Positions 29,519 through 39,221 are shown, counted from the first letter of the stretch. The stretch is 64,000 nt of DNA from Thalassotalea sp. HSM 43 (GCF_004752005.1 NZ_CP038493.1:3186302-3250301); one strand, 5' to 3'. Notes: generated by a model from the sequence alone, not told the origin. Program-made: numbers and translations.

Positions 29519-30346
29519 ATGGTCATTAGTCTTTCCCTTTTACAAACCAAACTAAAACGCATTGATTCGAGCAAGTTGTTTCAAGGTATTGTCATTTCCG
29601 TCATTGTATTGTCTGCATTATTGATTGGTGCCAAAACTCATGACCTACCAAGCCAAGTCATTTCATTTTTACTGATTCTGGATATGGCGATTACGGTATT
29701 CTTTGCTATCGAAATCGTTATTCGTTATTTAGCAACGGACTCAAATAAAGAGTTTTTTAAGAATGGCTGGAACATCTTCGATACATTGATTGTTATTGGC
29801 AGCTTAATTCCCGCCGGTGGTTCTGGTGTGCTGTTGGCGCGTTTACTTCGAGTGTTCCGTGTGTTGCGCTTGGTATCGATGATCCCTGAATTAAGATCCT
29901 TGATAAACGCACTGCTTAAAGCCATCCCAAAAATGGGCTACATCGCCTTATTAATGTTCGTAATCTTTTATATTTATGCGGCGATTGGCAGCATCATGTT
30001 TGCCAGTATTAATGACGTGCTGTGGGGTGACGTTAGCATCGCGCTGCTTACCTTGTTTCGGGTTGCCACTTTTGAAGATTGGACCGACGTTATGTACGAA
30101 ACAATGGAAGTGTACCCGCTAAGTTGGATTTTCTATATTAGCTTTATCTTTTTCACTGCGTTTATTTTTCTTAATATGATGGTGGGGACGATTCTAGAAG
30201 TAATGGCAGAAGAGCACGAGTTAGAAAGGGCTCGCGCACACGGCGAAAGTGGCGATGGCGGAGAACCTGCCTCCCGTGCACAAATTGAACAGTTACAGAA
30301 CCAAATCAGTGACTTACAAAAATTAATAACAGAAAAGCACAATTGA
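29519..30346 (+). CDS. Single-domain voltage-gated cation channel (NaChBac family)
   Basis: 275 residues. Six membrane segments: S1-S3 (about 20-110), S4 with arginines every third residue (LLARLLRVFRVLRLVSM, about 105-121), S5, a pore loop and S6. The selectivity filter is TFEDWTD (184-190). NaChBac-type sodium channels have TLESW in this place; here Asp follows the Glu and another Asp ends the filter, as in engineered calcium-selective variants. The C-terminus (from about 245) is a polar linker and a coiled coil (IEQLQNQISDLQKLI) that should assemble the tetramer. No neighbour suggests its role; channels of this family affect motility and pH homeostasis. Confidence 0.9.
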   Translation: MVISLSLLQTKLKRIDSSKLFQGIVISVIVLSALLIGAKTHDLPSQVISFLLILDMAITVFFAIEIVIRYLATDSNKEFFKNGWNIFDTLIVIGSLIPAGGSGVLLARLLRVFRVLRLVSMIPELRSLINALLKAIPKMGYIALLMFVIFYIYAAIGSIMFASINDVLWGDVSIALLTLFRVATFEDWTDVMYETMEVYPLSWIFYISFIFFTAFIFLNMMVGTILEVMAEEHELERARAHGESGDGGEPASRAQIEQLQNQISDLQKLITEKHN

Positions 30347-30405
30347 TTTATATCATTTTACATTAACAACCACTATCATTAACAAAGTTTAAATCTCATT
30401 ATCTT

Positions 30406-30434
30406 GCACCTGAGCTGTAGCGACAGGTGCTTTG
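30406..30434 (+). terminator. Probable terminator after the channel gene
   Basis: GCACCTG and CAGGTGC (7-bp perfect stem, 11-base loop) followed by TTTGT. Confidence 0.5.
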
Positions 30435-30496
30435 TCTGTGGTTGTCGGTAGCAAAATGACGCCCTATGGCACTCGTTAAATTATAAGGGCTAGGTT

Positions 30497-31921
30497 TTGT
30501 TTACTGACGTTGTAAATTTTCTTAATGGCTTACTTTGGGGGCAGATTTTAGTACCACTTCTATTAATCGCCGGTGTGTGGTTCACCATCCGCTTAAAAGC
30601 AATTCAGTTTCGCCACTTTGGCCACATGTTCAGTGTTATGCGACATAGTCGTAATACTGACGGTCATGGTATCTCATCTTTTCAGGCTTTGTGTACGTCC
30701 TTAGCGGCACGCGTTGGTACCGGTAATTTGATGGGCGTTGCCGTGGCAATTTCCTTAGGTGGTCCAGGGGCAATATTCTGGATGTGGATGATTGCCTTGG
30801 TCGGCATGGCCACCGCGTTTGCAGAAAGCACCTTAGGTCAATTGTACAAAGAAGAAAATAGCAGCGGTAACTACCGTGGTGGTCCGGCATTTTACATGCT
30901 TAAAGGTCTAAAAAGCCCCGCTATGGCGTTGATATTCTCTGTCTGTTTGTTTATCGGTTACGGCATGGTTTTCTCAGCTCCGCAAGCGTTTTCGATTGCT
31001 GAAGCTCTCGACTACTCCTATGGCGTAGACCCGTATATTACCGGTGTGGTAATCACCATTTTGGCGGGTGTCATTGTTATGGGCGGGATGAAAAAAATCG
31101 CTCGTTTCTCCGAAATGGTTGTGCCATTTATGGGGGTAGCGTATTTCCTTGTTGCGCTGTGGGTGATCTTAACCAGTTTGCCTGAAATCCCAGGCGTTTT
31201 TAAACAAATCATCTACTCAGCGTTTGGCTTACAAGAAGCCGGTGCCGGTATGCTTGGTGTCGCTATGATGCAAGGCATTAAACGCGGCTTGTATTCAAAT
31301 GAAGCAGGTATGGGTTCGGTACCACATGCTGCCGCTGCAGCAACGCCGTATCCACCACACCCTGCATCGCAAGGTTATGTGCAAATGTCAGGCGTATTCT
31401 TTGACACCATCATACTGTGTACCTGTACGGCGATGATTATTCTTTTGAGCGGTATTGAATTAGGCCAAACCTTTGGTATTCAGCTTACCCAGCAAGCATT
31501 GGCAAATCAGGTCGGTTCTTGGGGGAGTGACTTTATTGCCTTAGCGATATTCTTTTTCGGTTTTACTTCAATGGTCGCCAACTACGCCTATGCAGAAAAT
31601 TCGCTGCCGTTTTTAAAAATGAACAATAAGATTGGCCGAGCCATCTTTTTAGCGGTGTTTTTAGGCATGATTTTTTATGGTTCTGTGGCCACGTTAGGCG
31701 AGGTCCTTGGTCTCGCTGATTTGGCTATGGCCTTGATGACGGTGATTAACGTTATCGCCATTATGTTTTTGAGTAAGCATTTAGTCACCTTAGCCAAAGA
31801 CTATAATGAACATATTGATAAAGGTGATGTACCGCGCTTTGTCGCCAGTGAGAAGCAAGTTAAAGACATGAACCTAACGGCTGGTATCTGGAGCGAAGAA
31901 AATACCCGTTTGCCTAAATAA
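30497..31921 (+). CDS. Sodium:alanine (glycine) symporter, AGCS family
   Basis: 474 residues, about 11 helices. Signatures: GTGNLMGVAVAISLGGPGAIFWMW with the family N-terminal motif, and RGLYSNEAGMGSVPHAAA. It imports alanine or glycine with sodium. The start is a TTG at 30497, supported by AAGGGC six bases upstream and by alignment of the N-terminus (VVNFLNGLLWGQILVPLLL) with the family. It stands alone, ended by a clear terminator. Confidence 0.94.
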   Translation: MFTDVVNFLNGLLWGQILVPLLLIAGVWFTIRLKAIQFRHFGHMFSVMRHSRNTDGHGISSFQALCTSLAARVGTGNLMGVAVAISLGGPGAIFWMWMIALVGMATAFAESTLGQLYKEENSSGNYRGGPAFYMLKGLKSPAMALIFSVCLFIGYGMVFSAPQAFSIAEALDYSYGVDPYITGVVITILAGVIVMGGMKKIARFSEMVVPFMGVAYFLVALWVILTSLPEIPGVFKQIIYSAFGLQEAGAGMLGVAMMQGIKRGLYSNEAGMGSVPHAAAAATPYPPHPASQGYVQMSGVFFDTIILCTCTAMIILLSGIELGQTFGIQLTQQALANQVGSWGSDFIALAIFFFGFTSMVANYAYAENSLPFLKMNNKIGRAIFLAVFLGMIFYGSVATLGEVLGLADLAMALMTVINVIAIMFLSKHLVTLAKDYNEHIDKGDVPRFVASEKQVKDMNLTAGIWSEENTRLPK

Positions 31922-31946
31922 GGTAGGTGCCAGGCTATACAATCGT

Positions 31947-31981
31947 AATAAAGCCGGTCAGAAGCCGGCTTTATTGTTTTA
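31947..31981 (+). terminator. Terminator of the AGCS symporter gene
   Basis: AATAAAGCCGG and CCGGCTTTATT form an 11-bp perfect stem with loop TCAGAAG, followed by GTTTTATT. Confidence 0.9.
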
Positions 31982-32039
31982 TTATATTGGGGGTTTTTGC
32001 TATGCTTGCCCCGAAATTTGACGATAGACAAGGATCTCA

Positions 32040-33332
32040 ATGAGCTTTGATACCATAGGCTTACCTGAACCCGTATTAAAAGCGGTAAAGGAATGCGGAT
32101 ATAAAAACATGACGGCAGTGCAACAACGGGCGATCCCAGCGGTGCGAAGTGGTCAAGATGTGTTAGCCAGTGCCCAAACCGGTACCGGTAAAACCGCGGC
32201 CTTTGCATTGCCTATCATTGAGCAACTATTGCAAACGAATACATCGTCAACCCCTGTGGTTAAAGCCTTGATCTTAACGCCGACACGTGAACTTGCGCAG
32301 CAAGTTGCCGACAATATTGAAAGTTATTGTCGTTACACGCAATTAAAAACCTTGGTGGTTTTTGGTGGCGTTGGCTCTGCAGGACAAGAGAAAAAACTTA
32401 AGGCTGGCGCAGATATCTTGGTCGCCACACCGGGTCGCTTATTAGAACATGTGCAAATGCGCAACGTTAATCTGGCACAAGTTAAACATGTGGTACTCGA
32501 TGAAGCCGATCGTATGTTGGATATGGGTTTTTTCGCTGATATTGAAAAGCTATTAGCGTCCCTTAAGCACCAGTATCAAACTTGCTTATTCTCAGCGACC
32601 TTTTCAAATAAAGTAAAAACACTGACTAAGCAAATTTTGCAGAACCCGCGTATCGTTGAAACGGCCAAGCAAAATGCAACGAACGCCAAGATAAAACACT
32701 TTGTTTATCCGGTGGAAGAAAAGCGTAAGAGTGAAATGCTGGCGGAGTTAATTGGTGTTAACAACTGGCAACAAGTGATGGTGTTTGCCGGGACTCGAGA
32801 AAGTGCCAATCAAATCGCCAAAGAGCTCAAGTTAGATGGCATCAAAGCGGTGCTGTGTCATGGTGAAAAATCACAGGGTGCACGCAATAAAGCGTTGCTG
32901 GATTTTAGTGAGGGTAGAGCGCGAGTTATGGTGGCTACGGATGTCGCTGCTCGTGGTATCGATATCGCGGATTTACAGTATGTGGTCAACTACCACTTAC
33001 CGTTTTTACCAGAAGATTATGTACATCGTATTGGTCGTACAGGGCGTGCCGGTAAAACAGGAACGGCGATTTCTTTATTGTCACCAAAAGACAATAAATT
33101 CCTTGCCAATATAGAACAGACCATAGGTCAAAAAATTGTTCAGGTTAAGTTACCTGGCTATGATTTCGATCCAACGGATTATCAGACCGAGACGCAAGCC
33201 CCTGAAAAGTCGAGCAAGAATCGCTATCAATCACAGCAATTGAAAAATCGCTCTGTTGCGCAAAAGCAAAGCAAAAAGACCACGAAAAAAGCGGTTAAAC
33301 CGAAAAAACGCAGTCGTTATTCAAGCAAATAA
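32040..33332 (+). CDS. rhlE: DEAD-box ATP-dependent RNA helicase, RhlE-like
   Basis: 430 residues. All core motifs are seen in order: Q motif (MTAVQQRAIP), AQTGTGKTAA (Walker A), PTRELA, TPGRLL, DEAD (Walker B), SATF, ATDVAARGIDI and HRIGRTGRAG. The C-terminus is a basic Lys/Arg/Ser-rich tail of about 45 residues (KKTTKKAVKPKKRSRYSSK) that likely binds RNA. It unwinds short RNA duplexes in ribosome assembly or mRNA decay. The RhlE subgroup is assigned from overall appearance. It is followed closely by a zinc-ribbon-like gene. Confidence 0.93.
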   Translation: MSFDTIGLPEPVLKAVKECGYKNMTAVQQRAIPAVRSGQDVLASAQTGTGKTAAFALPIIEQLLQTNTSSTPVVKALILTPTRELAQQVADNIESYCRYTQLKTLVVFGGVGSAGQEKKLKAGADILVATPGRLLEHVQMRNVNLAQVKHVVLDEADRMLDMGFFADIEKLLASLKHQYQTCLFSATFSNKVKTLTKQILQNPRIVETAKQNATNAKIKHFVYPVEEKRKSEMLAELIGVNNWQQVMVFAGTRESANQIAKELKLDGIKAVLCHGEKSQGARNKALLDFSEGRARVMVATDVAARGIDIADLQYVVNYHLPFLPEDYVHRIGRTGRAGKTGTAISLLSPKDNKFLANIEQTIGQKIVQVKLPGYDFDPTDYQTETQAPEKSSKNRYQSQQLKNRSVAQKQSKKTTKKAVKPKKRSRYSSK

Positions 33333-33349
33333 GCGGATTTAAGTTGGCG

Positions 33350-34000
33350 ATGGACTACCAAGATATCGAAGTACCGTTTCATTTTCGGCATTTATGCTGG
33401 TTTTGCGGCGAACCTTATGCGCAAGTATTTTCCTTTCCGCCAACTCATAGTGAGCACCTTAATTGCCCGCACCCACACTTGAACGTTAACGCTTGTGGTG
33501 AATGTGCCAAGTTTGCCAAAAAAGCCAAAGGCCATACTATTTTTTCCGTGCGCCAAGAAGTTAAACAAGCGTTATTAAAAGCCTATCAAAAAGATTTAGC
33601 GATAGGGCAAAACTGGACCAAGCAAGAGTTAGCTGACGCCGGTTTTGAAGATGGAAACTTTGCTGGATTTGCCAAAAGTGCGTGGTTTATGTTTGAAGTG
33701 GCTCGCGATAGAGTTAATTTTAAAGCCTGGCCGTTAGTGGTATCGGGACAACAAATCGACAGTATTTATCAAGGCATGAGCTTTCAATTTGATGGCGTGA
33801 CTTATCCTGATATCTACCATGCGGTTGATTTTTTCGCTAAGACTTATGATCTGAATAACCCGTTTATTCTCGCTGTGCTTAACATTATCGGTACCGAGCA
33901 ATTTGCCAAAGCGATACGACTGGCGCGAACTTGTGTTGGTTTTACCCCACAAGAGCGCCAGCAGCTGCTAAATGAACTTACCGCGAATCAGCAAGATTAA
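33350..34000 (+). CDS. Unknown protein with an N-terminal zinc-ribbon-like Cys motif
   Basis: 216 residues from ATG 33350. I do not recognise the family. The N-terminus has CWFCGEP (about 16), then CPHPH and CGEC, a CxxC...C...CxxC arrangement able to bind zinc. The rest is mostly helical, with a QNWTKQELADAGFE segment and a long C-terminal helix region. A TTG at 33344 is better spaced from AAGCGGA and cannot be excluded. It is 17 bases after the RhlE-type helicase gene and probably in its operon, which hints at an RNA-related role (inference only). Confidence 0.75.
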   Translation: MDYQDIEVPFHFRHLCWFCGEPYAQVFSFPPTHSEHLNCPHPHLNVNACGECAKFAKKAKGHTIFSVRQEVKQALLKAYQKDLAIGQNWTKQELADAGFEDGNFAGFAKSAWFMFEVARDRVNFKAWPLVVSGQQIDSIYQGMSFQFDGVTYPDIYHAVDFFAKTYDLNNPFILAVLNIIGTEQFAKAIRLARTCVGFTPQERQQLLNELTANQQD

Positions 34001-34001
34001 A

Positions 34002-34499
34002 TTATTGAATGATGATCACTGGATCGTAGTTTGAACCCGCACAATCCTTAACCGCAACATCATAAGTATAAGTACCTTTATGTTTGACTTTACAGTCGAC
34101 AATATCATCACCACCGGCTTTTAAGTCACAATTGTGAAATGGTTTTTTATGTTTGTCATTGGTGGATGCGGTAAACAGTATTTCAAATTCTTTACCTGGT
34201 GATGTTTTCCAGACTATGCGTTTGTCTTTCTTAGAACAGATGCAATCTTTCTTACCTTTACACGGGCTATTTTCCGCACCAAATTGCAATGCACAGTTAT
34301 CAACATCAGGCTCGAGTGGTTCGATGACGCAATTGTCGGCATCAAGATTTATGGTGATGGTTGTGCTCTTCATTTTGTCGATTTGCTCTGCTTGATTGGC
34401 ATCGGCAGCATCGGCAACATTGATCAGCGCCCATGACGCACCAAGAATGCTGACGATAACGACGATAAAACGCAAGATTACAGCGAATGAATGACTCAT
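34002..34499 (-). CDS. Secreted Cys-containing protein of unknown function
   Basis: 165 residues. A signal peptide or anchor (FAVILRFIVVIVSILGASWALI) is followed by a mature part with nine cysteines, including CKGKKDCICSKKDKR, and by strands such as TYTYDVAVKDCAG. The pattern suggests a small disulfide-bonded beta domain. AGGAAA lies before the start. It sits downstream of the membrane-bound winged-helix/TPR regulator on the same strand with a gap of about 100 bases, so a link between the two is possible. It overlaps no neighbour; its stop is 2 bases from that of the convergent zinc-ribbon gene. Confidence 0.7.
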   Translation of the reverse strand: MSHSFAVILRFIVVIVSILGASWALINVADAADANQAEQIDKMKSTTITINLDADNCVIEPLEPDVDNCALQFGAENSPCKGKKDCICSKKDKRIVWKTSPGKEFEILFTASTNDKHKKPFHNCDLKAGGDDIVDCKVKHKGTYTYDVAVKDCAGSNYDPVIIIQ

Positions 34500-34601
34500 A
34501 ACAGTTTCCTAGGGTTATTATTAATAAACTGCCACAGTTGCCATTCCCTGGTGGAGGGTATCAGTTTATCGGGATTAAAACTCGATACCGCAGAGTTTGG
34601 G

Positions 34602-37043
34602 TTAATTAAAAACTTCGCTAAGTTGTTCTTTATAGGCTATAAATTGCGGATCCGCCAGTATAAGCGGTTTGGGGTAGCCTAATTCTATTGATTTAATGAG
34701 ATATTGCTCCGCTAAAATAATATCTCGACAGTTAAGTGATAACAGCGCTAAGTAGTAGTAAATATAAGGGTCAGAGACTGTCGCCTCGAGAATATTAACC
34801 CGGTATGAGTTCGCTGCCTGACAATCGCCAAGTTCAGAATGATAACGGCCAATTTGCGATTGCAACGATAAGTCTTTCGGGTTGATGATTTCCTGTTTTT
34901 TCGCCAGTGACAAAGCCTTCTCAAATGACGGCTTGGCACGATTATGTTGCGTTGGCGAGTATTTATAGGCATCGCCAAGGTTAGCCCACATTAAATCGTC
35001 CTCTGGCGAAAGCTTCAGGCTCTGCTGATACAATTCAGCAGCATCATCAAATTGTTTATTAAAAAACAAACTGGTCGCCAAATTAGAATACAACATACCC
35101 GTTGGCTCAATTGCCATGGCTTTTGACCAACTGACGCTGGCATTTTCCCAATCCATTAATAAATAATAGGTACCGCCCAGGGCATTGTGGACAATAGCGA
35201 CGTCATCCTTAAGTAACACCGACTTTTTGAATTGTTCGATGGCTTGCTGGTATTTACCATGGTTGTAGAGAAAGCGACCATAATCGTAATAATTTTTCCA
35301 AAATGTTGGTTCCAATGCCAGTGCTTGCTGGTAGACGTCTTCCGCTTGAGTAAAGTGCTTTTGCTGTTCCAGTACGCCGGCTAAGGTGATCAAAACGGGT
35401 GCTGATTCGGGGTCAATGGACAATGCTTTGCGCAGTTCTTGCTCGGCTTGCATAAGGCGACCATCGGTCAAATAAAGTTTCCCTAATGACCAATGTGAAT
35501 TGACACTAGTCCGCTCGACGTTGGCGGTCATTTCACAGACTTGCACGCCATTTTGATAATGACTGATTTCACTGCTCAGCAAGTAGGCTTCCATATACGC
35601 TTGGCACAAGGATGCTGAGGCTTCGATAAAGTTTGGATCGGCATTCACCGCTTGCTTTAAAAAGGCTATGGCTTCAACCAAAGTAGCAATGCTTTTGCTG
35701 GTACTGAGTTTATCCTTACCTTGCAAGTAGGCGTCAAACGCTTCGAAATTTTTGGTTGGTATATTGGTACTCTGACTCGGCTCATAATGACTAGGCAGTA
35801 ATAAATGTAATGCGTTGATCACTTTTCGGCTCAATTTTTGATACAAGTCTAAACCTTGATCAACTTGCGCTTCTATTTTCGCCCCCCACACTTGAAAACC
35901 GGACACCGTATCAATTAACTGTGCTTCAACAACGATTTGTTGTTTGATGATTTGCGCTCGGCCTTCAACGATATAACGTACTCCTAACGTATCTTTTATA
36001 TCGTTAATCGAGGCGTTGGTTTTAATGCCCATGGTTGCTCTAAGAGAGGCAACTTTAAATTCAGGTTTGTTGGCGATGATGTTTATCATCTCATCTTGTA
36101 TTTGGTTGACCAAATAGTCGTGTTCTCTATTAACACTCGGTGGCATACGAAAGGTCATCACAGCGATGGCGTTGTTGGTCAACGGTTTACTTATGATGGT
36201 CTCGGCTAATTTTTTAGACTCATTCTCTTGCTCTAAGTCGATATAGGCGATGAGATAGGTCGACAGAAAGTAGATCACCACCAAAACAATGGCAACGAAC
36301 AATGAGTCAACCGCCAGTTGTTGATAGAAAAAACGCGTACGCCGTTGTTGTTCGGCAACGCTGCGCCGCCGTTTTCGCAGCTCTTTAAACCAATGAAAGC
36401 TAATGAGTACTGGAAAACAAATGATCAGTAAAAGAGTCGATAATTTTAATGCCCACTGCGGGGCATGAAAGATAGGTAAGACAATAGACAATACCTGTAG
36501 CATTACCCAACTAAAAATAACGTAAGCAACACTGGCTTTAAATAACCGGCTACTTTTTAGAATCGAAAAGGTGAGGCTCCATTTGCGTTTGCGGGCTACG
36601 GGTTCATTATCTTCTGCTAAGTTAAATAGACTGGTTAACGGTTTATCCTCAGCCGGTAACATCATGCGATAACCACGACGAGGAATAGTCTGAATAAATG
36701 TAGGGCATTCTTTATGATCGCCCAATGCATGACGAATTTCGCTGATCACATGGGTGACATTGGTACTGGTGGTCCCGCCTTCACCCCAGCCAAAGTTGAG
36801 AATATCTTCACGGCTTACTACTTGGCACTGCTGGCTTGATAGGAACAGTAATATTTCCATCGCTTTAGGTGCAAGATGGTAGCGAGCACCATCGCGGATG
36901 ATGATCCCTGAGTCAGGCTCAACAATAACATTGCCCAAGCAAAAACCTTGATGCAGCTTTTGTACGGTCGCAGGATCCTGCGACACATCAGCAGACGTAT
37001 CGGGCGTATTAGTTTTATTCGATGGCGTTAATTCGTCAGACAA
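34602..37043 (-). CDS. Membrane-bound winged-helix regulator with TPR domain (CadC/ToxR-like)
   Basis: 813 residues. Domain order: a disordered N-terminus; an OmpR/ToxR-type winged helix (about 35-135; YHLAPKAMEILLFL, STNVTHVISEIRHALG, FIQTIPRRGYRM); about three membrane helices (170-265); a periplasmic TolB-N/FlgO-like domain (NAIAVMTF, VRYIVEGRAQI, about 285-400); then a long array of TPR repeats (about 420-790; for example PTFWKNYYDYGRFLYNHGKYQQAI). It probably senses something outside the membrane and acts on nearby promoters without phosphorylation. Target genes are unknown; candidates are the Cys-containing gene downstream and the divergent antiporter. Confidence 0.88.
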   Translation of the reverse strand: MSDELTPSNKTNTPDTSADVSQDPATVQKLHQGFCLGNVIVEPDSGIIIRDGARYHLAPKAMEILLFLSSQQCQVVSREDILNFGWGEGGTTSTNVTHVISEIRHALGDHKECPTFIQTIPRRGYRMMLPAEDKPLTSLFNLAEDNEPVARKRKWSLTFSILKSSRLFKASVAYVIFSWVMLQVLSIVLPIFHAPQWALKLSTLLLIICFPVLISFHWFKELRKRRRSVAEQQRRTRFFYQQLAVDSLFVAIVLVVIYFLSTYLIAYIDLEQENESKKLAETIISKPLTNNAIAVMTFRMPPSVNREHDYLVNQIQDEMINIIANKPEFKVASLRATMGIKTNASINDIKDTLGVRYIVEGRAQIIKQQIVVEAQLIDTVSGFQVWGAKIEAQVDQGLDLYQKLSRKVINALHLLLPSHYEPSQSTNIPTKNFEAFDAYLQGKDKLSTSKSIATLVEAIAFLKQAVNADPNFIEASASLCQAYMEAYLLSSEISHYQNGVQVCEMTANVERTSVNSHWSLGKLYLTDGRLMQAEQELRKALSIDPESAPVLITLAGVLEQQKHFTQAEDVYQQALALEPTFWKNYYDYGRFLYNHGKYQQAIEQFKKSVLLKDDVAIVHNALGGTYYLLMDWENASVSWSKAMAIEPTGMLYSNLATSLFFNKQFDDAAELYQQSLKLSPEDDLMWANLGDAYKYSPTQHNRAKPSFEKALSLAKKQEIINPKDLSLQSQIGRYHSELGDCQAANSYRVNILEATVSDPYIYYYLALLSLNCRDIILAEQYLIKSIELGYPKPLILADPQFIAYKEQLSEVFN

Positions 37044-37253
37044 TTATTTAGTTCATCCGTGCAATTTTCTGTTTGGCACTAAGTAATTATGGTATTTGCT
37101 TAGTGATTTGCAATTTATAAGTGATTGAAATTATTTCATCTTCATTGCCTCTCTCTATATTTTGGTAAACAATAGCCCTAGCCAACTTTGATCTGCAATT
37201 GCCAGCGATTAATGGTAAAGTTGCTTTGTTAATCAGTTGTTAAAGGAACTAAT

Positions 37254-39221
37254 GTGGGGCATTTGTCTGAAATCTTAGCTATTTTAGTCGCCGCGGTGAT
37301 TTGCGTTTGGATATTCAGACGCCTTAACTTGCCGGCGATACTTGCCTACCTTGTTGCCGGTACCTTGGTGGGGGAGCATGTCTTAGGCGCCACAGGCAAC
37401 AGCATTGATTACGACCACATCGCCGAAATAGGCATCGTCTTTTTATTGTTTACCTTGGGTTTGGAGTTTTCCTTACCAAAACTTATGGCCATGCGGCATT
37501 TGGTAATCGGCGTTGGTTCCAAGCAAGTTGGTTTATCGCTGTTGGTGTTCATGCTGATTGCTTTGTTGCTCGGCATTTCTTTTGAAGCGGCGATGGTCAT
37601 TGGCGGCATTATCGCCTTATCGTCTACCGCAATCGTTATCCGTCAGTTAAGTGAAACCGGCTCTATTAAGCGCAAGTCTGGGCAAATATCCGTCGCGGTA
37701 TTGTTATTCCAAGATGTTGCCGTCGTGCCATTGTTAATCATCATTCCTTTATTATCGGATCAAAGTGGCAACTCGATGATTGTCGCTTTACTGTTTGCCT
37801 TATTAAAAGGCGTATTTGTCATCGGCTTATTGATGATTGTTGGTAAGTGGATATTGCCACGGGTTTACAATCAAGTGGCGTCGGTGCGTACCGATGAATT
37901 GTTTGTACTGACCACCTTATTCGTCACCTTATTTACCGCAGGTCTTACTCAAGCCTTTGGCTTGTCGATGGCCTTGGGCGCGTTCTTGGCAGGTATGATG
38001 CTTGGTGAAAGTCAGTATAAATACCAATTAGAGGCGGATATTAGGCCGTTTCGTGACATATTAATGGGCTTATTTTTCGTTACCGTTGGTATGAAGCTCA
38101 ATCCGATAACGTTGCTCACCCAACCGTTTACCATTTTGTTTCTGGTGATTGGCTTTATGGCGGTTAAAATCGTTATTGTCCGTTATTTGGCGGCAAAAGC
38201 GGGCGAGTCCACAAAAGATGCGTGGGCGTCGGCGTTTATGCTGGCGCAAATGGGCGAGTTTGGTTTTGTGTTGATTTCTTTGGCGGCAACTCATGGCGTA
38301 TTGAGCCAAGAGCAGATTTCGATTTTACTCGGTGCTGGTATTATCTCAATGGGTATCACGCCATATATGATCAAAAATGCTCGTAAATGGTCGGTTGCTT
38401 TGGCTTATGATGGCAAACAAGATGATCAGGATGAGCAACAAAAGCATCATGCCAAAGATATGGCTAATCATGTTGTTATTTGTGGTTTCGGCCGTGTTGG
38501 TCAAACCGTAAGCCGATTTCTTAAGCAAGAAAAAATACCGTGTATTGCCATTGATATCGATCCTTTGCGGGTCAATGAGGCAAGGGAATCCGGTGAGCAT
38601 GTCTTGTTTGGCTCTGCCAGACAAACAGAGGTACTTGAAGCTGCCAGTATTCATAAAGCTAGATTGGTCGTTGTCTCCTATGGTGCGGCTGACCAATCAC
38701 TTGAAGTGGTGCACAAGGTGCGCTCTATTTCAAAAGATGTACAAATTTTGGTAAGAACACGCAATGATGATTCGCTAACCTTGCTTAAAGACGCCGGCGC
38801 GAATGAAGTGGTCCCTGAATCACTTGAGGGCAGTTTGATGTTGGTATCCCAAGTCCTTAATTTATCTGGTGTGCCATTTACTCGAATCGTTCGCAGTGTG
38901 CGCACAGAACGGAAAAACCATTACAATCGCTTGCACGGGTTTTACCCTGGTGTCGATACCAATATGAGCTCTGACGCTATTGAGCGCCTTGAATTTGTTC
39001 ACCCAACGTTATTGCTTGATGATGCCTGGGCCAATGGCAAATGTGTCGCTGAGCTGGACTTGCCGAGGCGTCGCGTTGATATCCTTGCCATTCGTCGAGG
39101 TAATGACGAAATCACCGACTTTGACGGCGAGTTTGTTATGCAAGCGCAGGACACCCTGATATTACAAGGTAAACCGAGACGGGTTGAACGCCTAGAAAGA
39201 TTATTGCAACAAGGCTTATAG
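37254..39221 (+). CDS. CPA2 monovalent cation:proton antiporter with TrkA-N domain (KefB/YbaL-like)
   Basis: 655 residues. The N-terminal two thirds are a 12-13 helix exchanger (about 1-380), with LFTLGLEFSLPKL and GGIIALSSTAIVIRQL typical of Kef proteins. A TrkA-N nucleotide-binding domain follows (VVICGFGRVGQTVSRFL, about 405) and a TrkA-C domain ends the protein. It exchanges potassium or sodium for protons under nucleotide control. The start is GTG, set by AAAGGA; an overlapping ATG at 37252 is out of frame and stops after 8 codons. It is divergent from the winged-helix regulator. Confidence 0.93.
   Translation: MGHLSEILAILVAAVICVWIFRRLNLPAILAYLVAGTLVGEHVLGATGNSIDYDHIAEIGIVFLLFTLGLEFSLPKLMAMRHLVIGVGSKQVGLSLLVFMLIALLLGISFEAAMVIGGIIALSSTAIVIRQLSETGSIKRKSGQISVAVLLFQDVAVVPLLIIIPLLSDQSGNSMIVALLFALLKGVFVIGLLMIVGKWILPRVYNQVASVRTDELFVLTTLFVTLFTAGLTQAFGLSMALGAFLAGMMLGESQYKYQLEADIRPFRDILMGLFFVTVGMKLNPITLLTQPFTILFLVIGFMAVKIVIVRYLAAKAGESTKDAWASAFMLAQMGEFGFVLISLAATHGVLSQEQISILLGAGIISMGITPYMIKNARKWSVALAYDGKQDDQDEQQKHHAKDMANHVVICGFGRVGQTVSRFLKQEKIPCIAIDIDPLRVNEARESGEHVLFGSARQTEVLEAASIHKARLVVVSYGAADQSLEVVHKVRSISKDVQILVRTRNDDSLTLLKDAGANEVVPESLEGSLMLVSQVLNLSGVPFTRIVRSVRTERKNHYNRLHGFYPGVDTNMSSDAIERLEFVHPTLLLDDAWANGKCVAELDLPRRRVDILAIRRGNDEITDFDGEFVMQAQDTLILQGKPRRVERLERLLQQGL

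Noticed and set aside
31801-32208. Minus-strand frame spanning the AGCS terminator
   Set aside because: Crosses the terminator hairpin and the starts of two real genes; composition is not protein-like.
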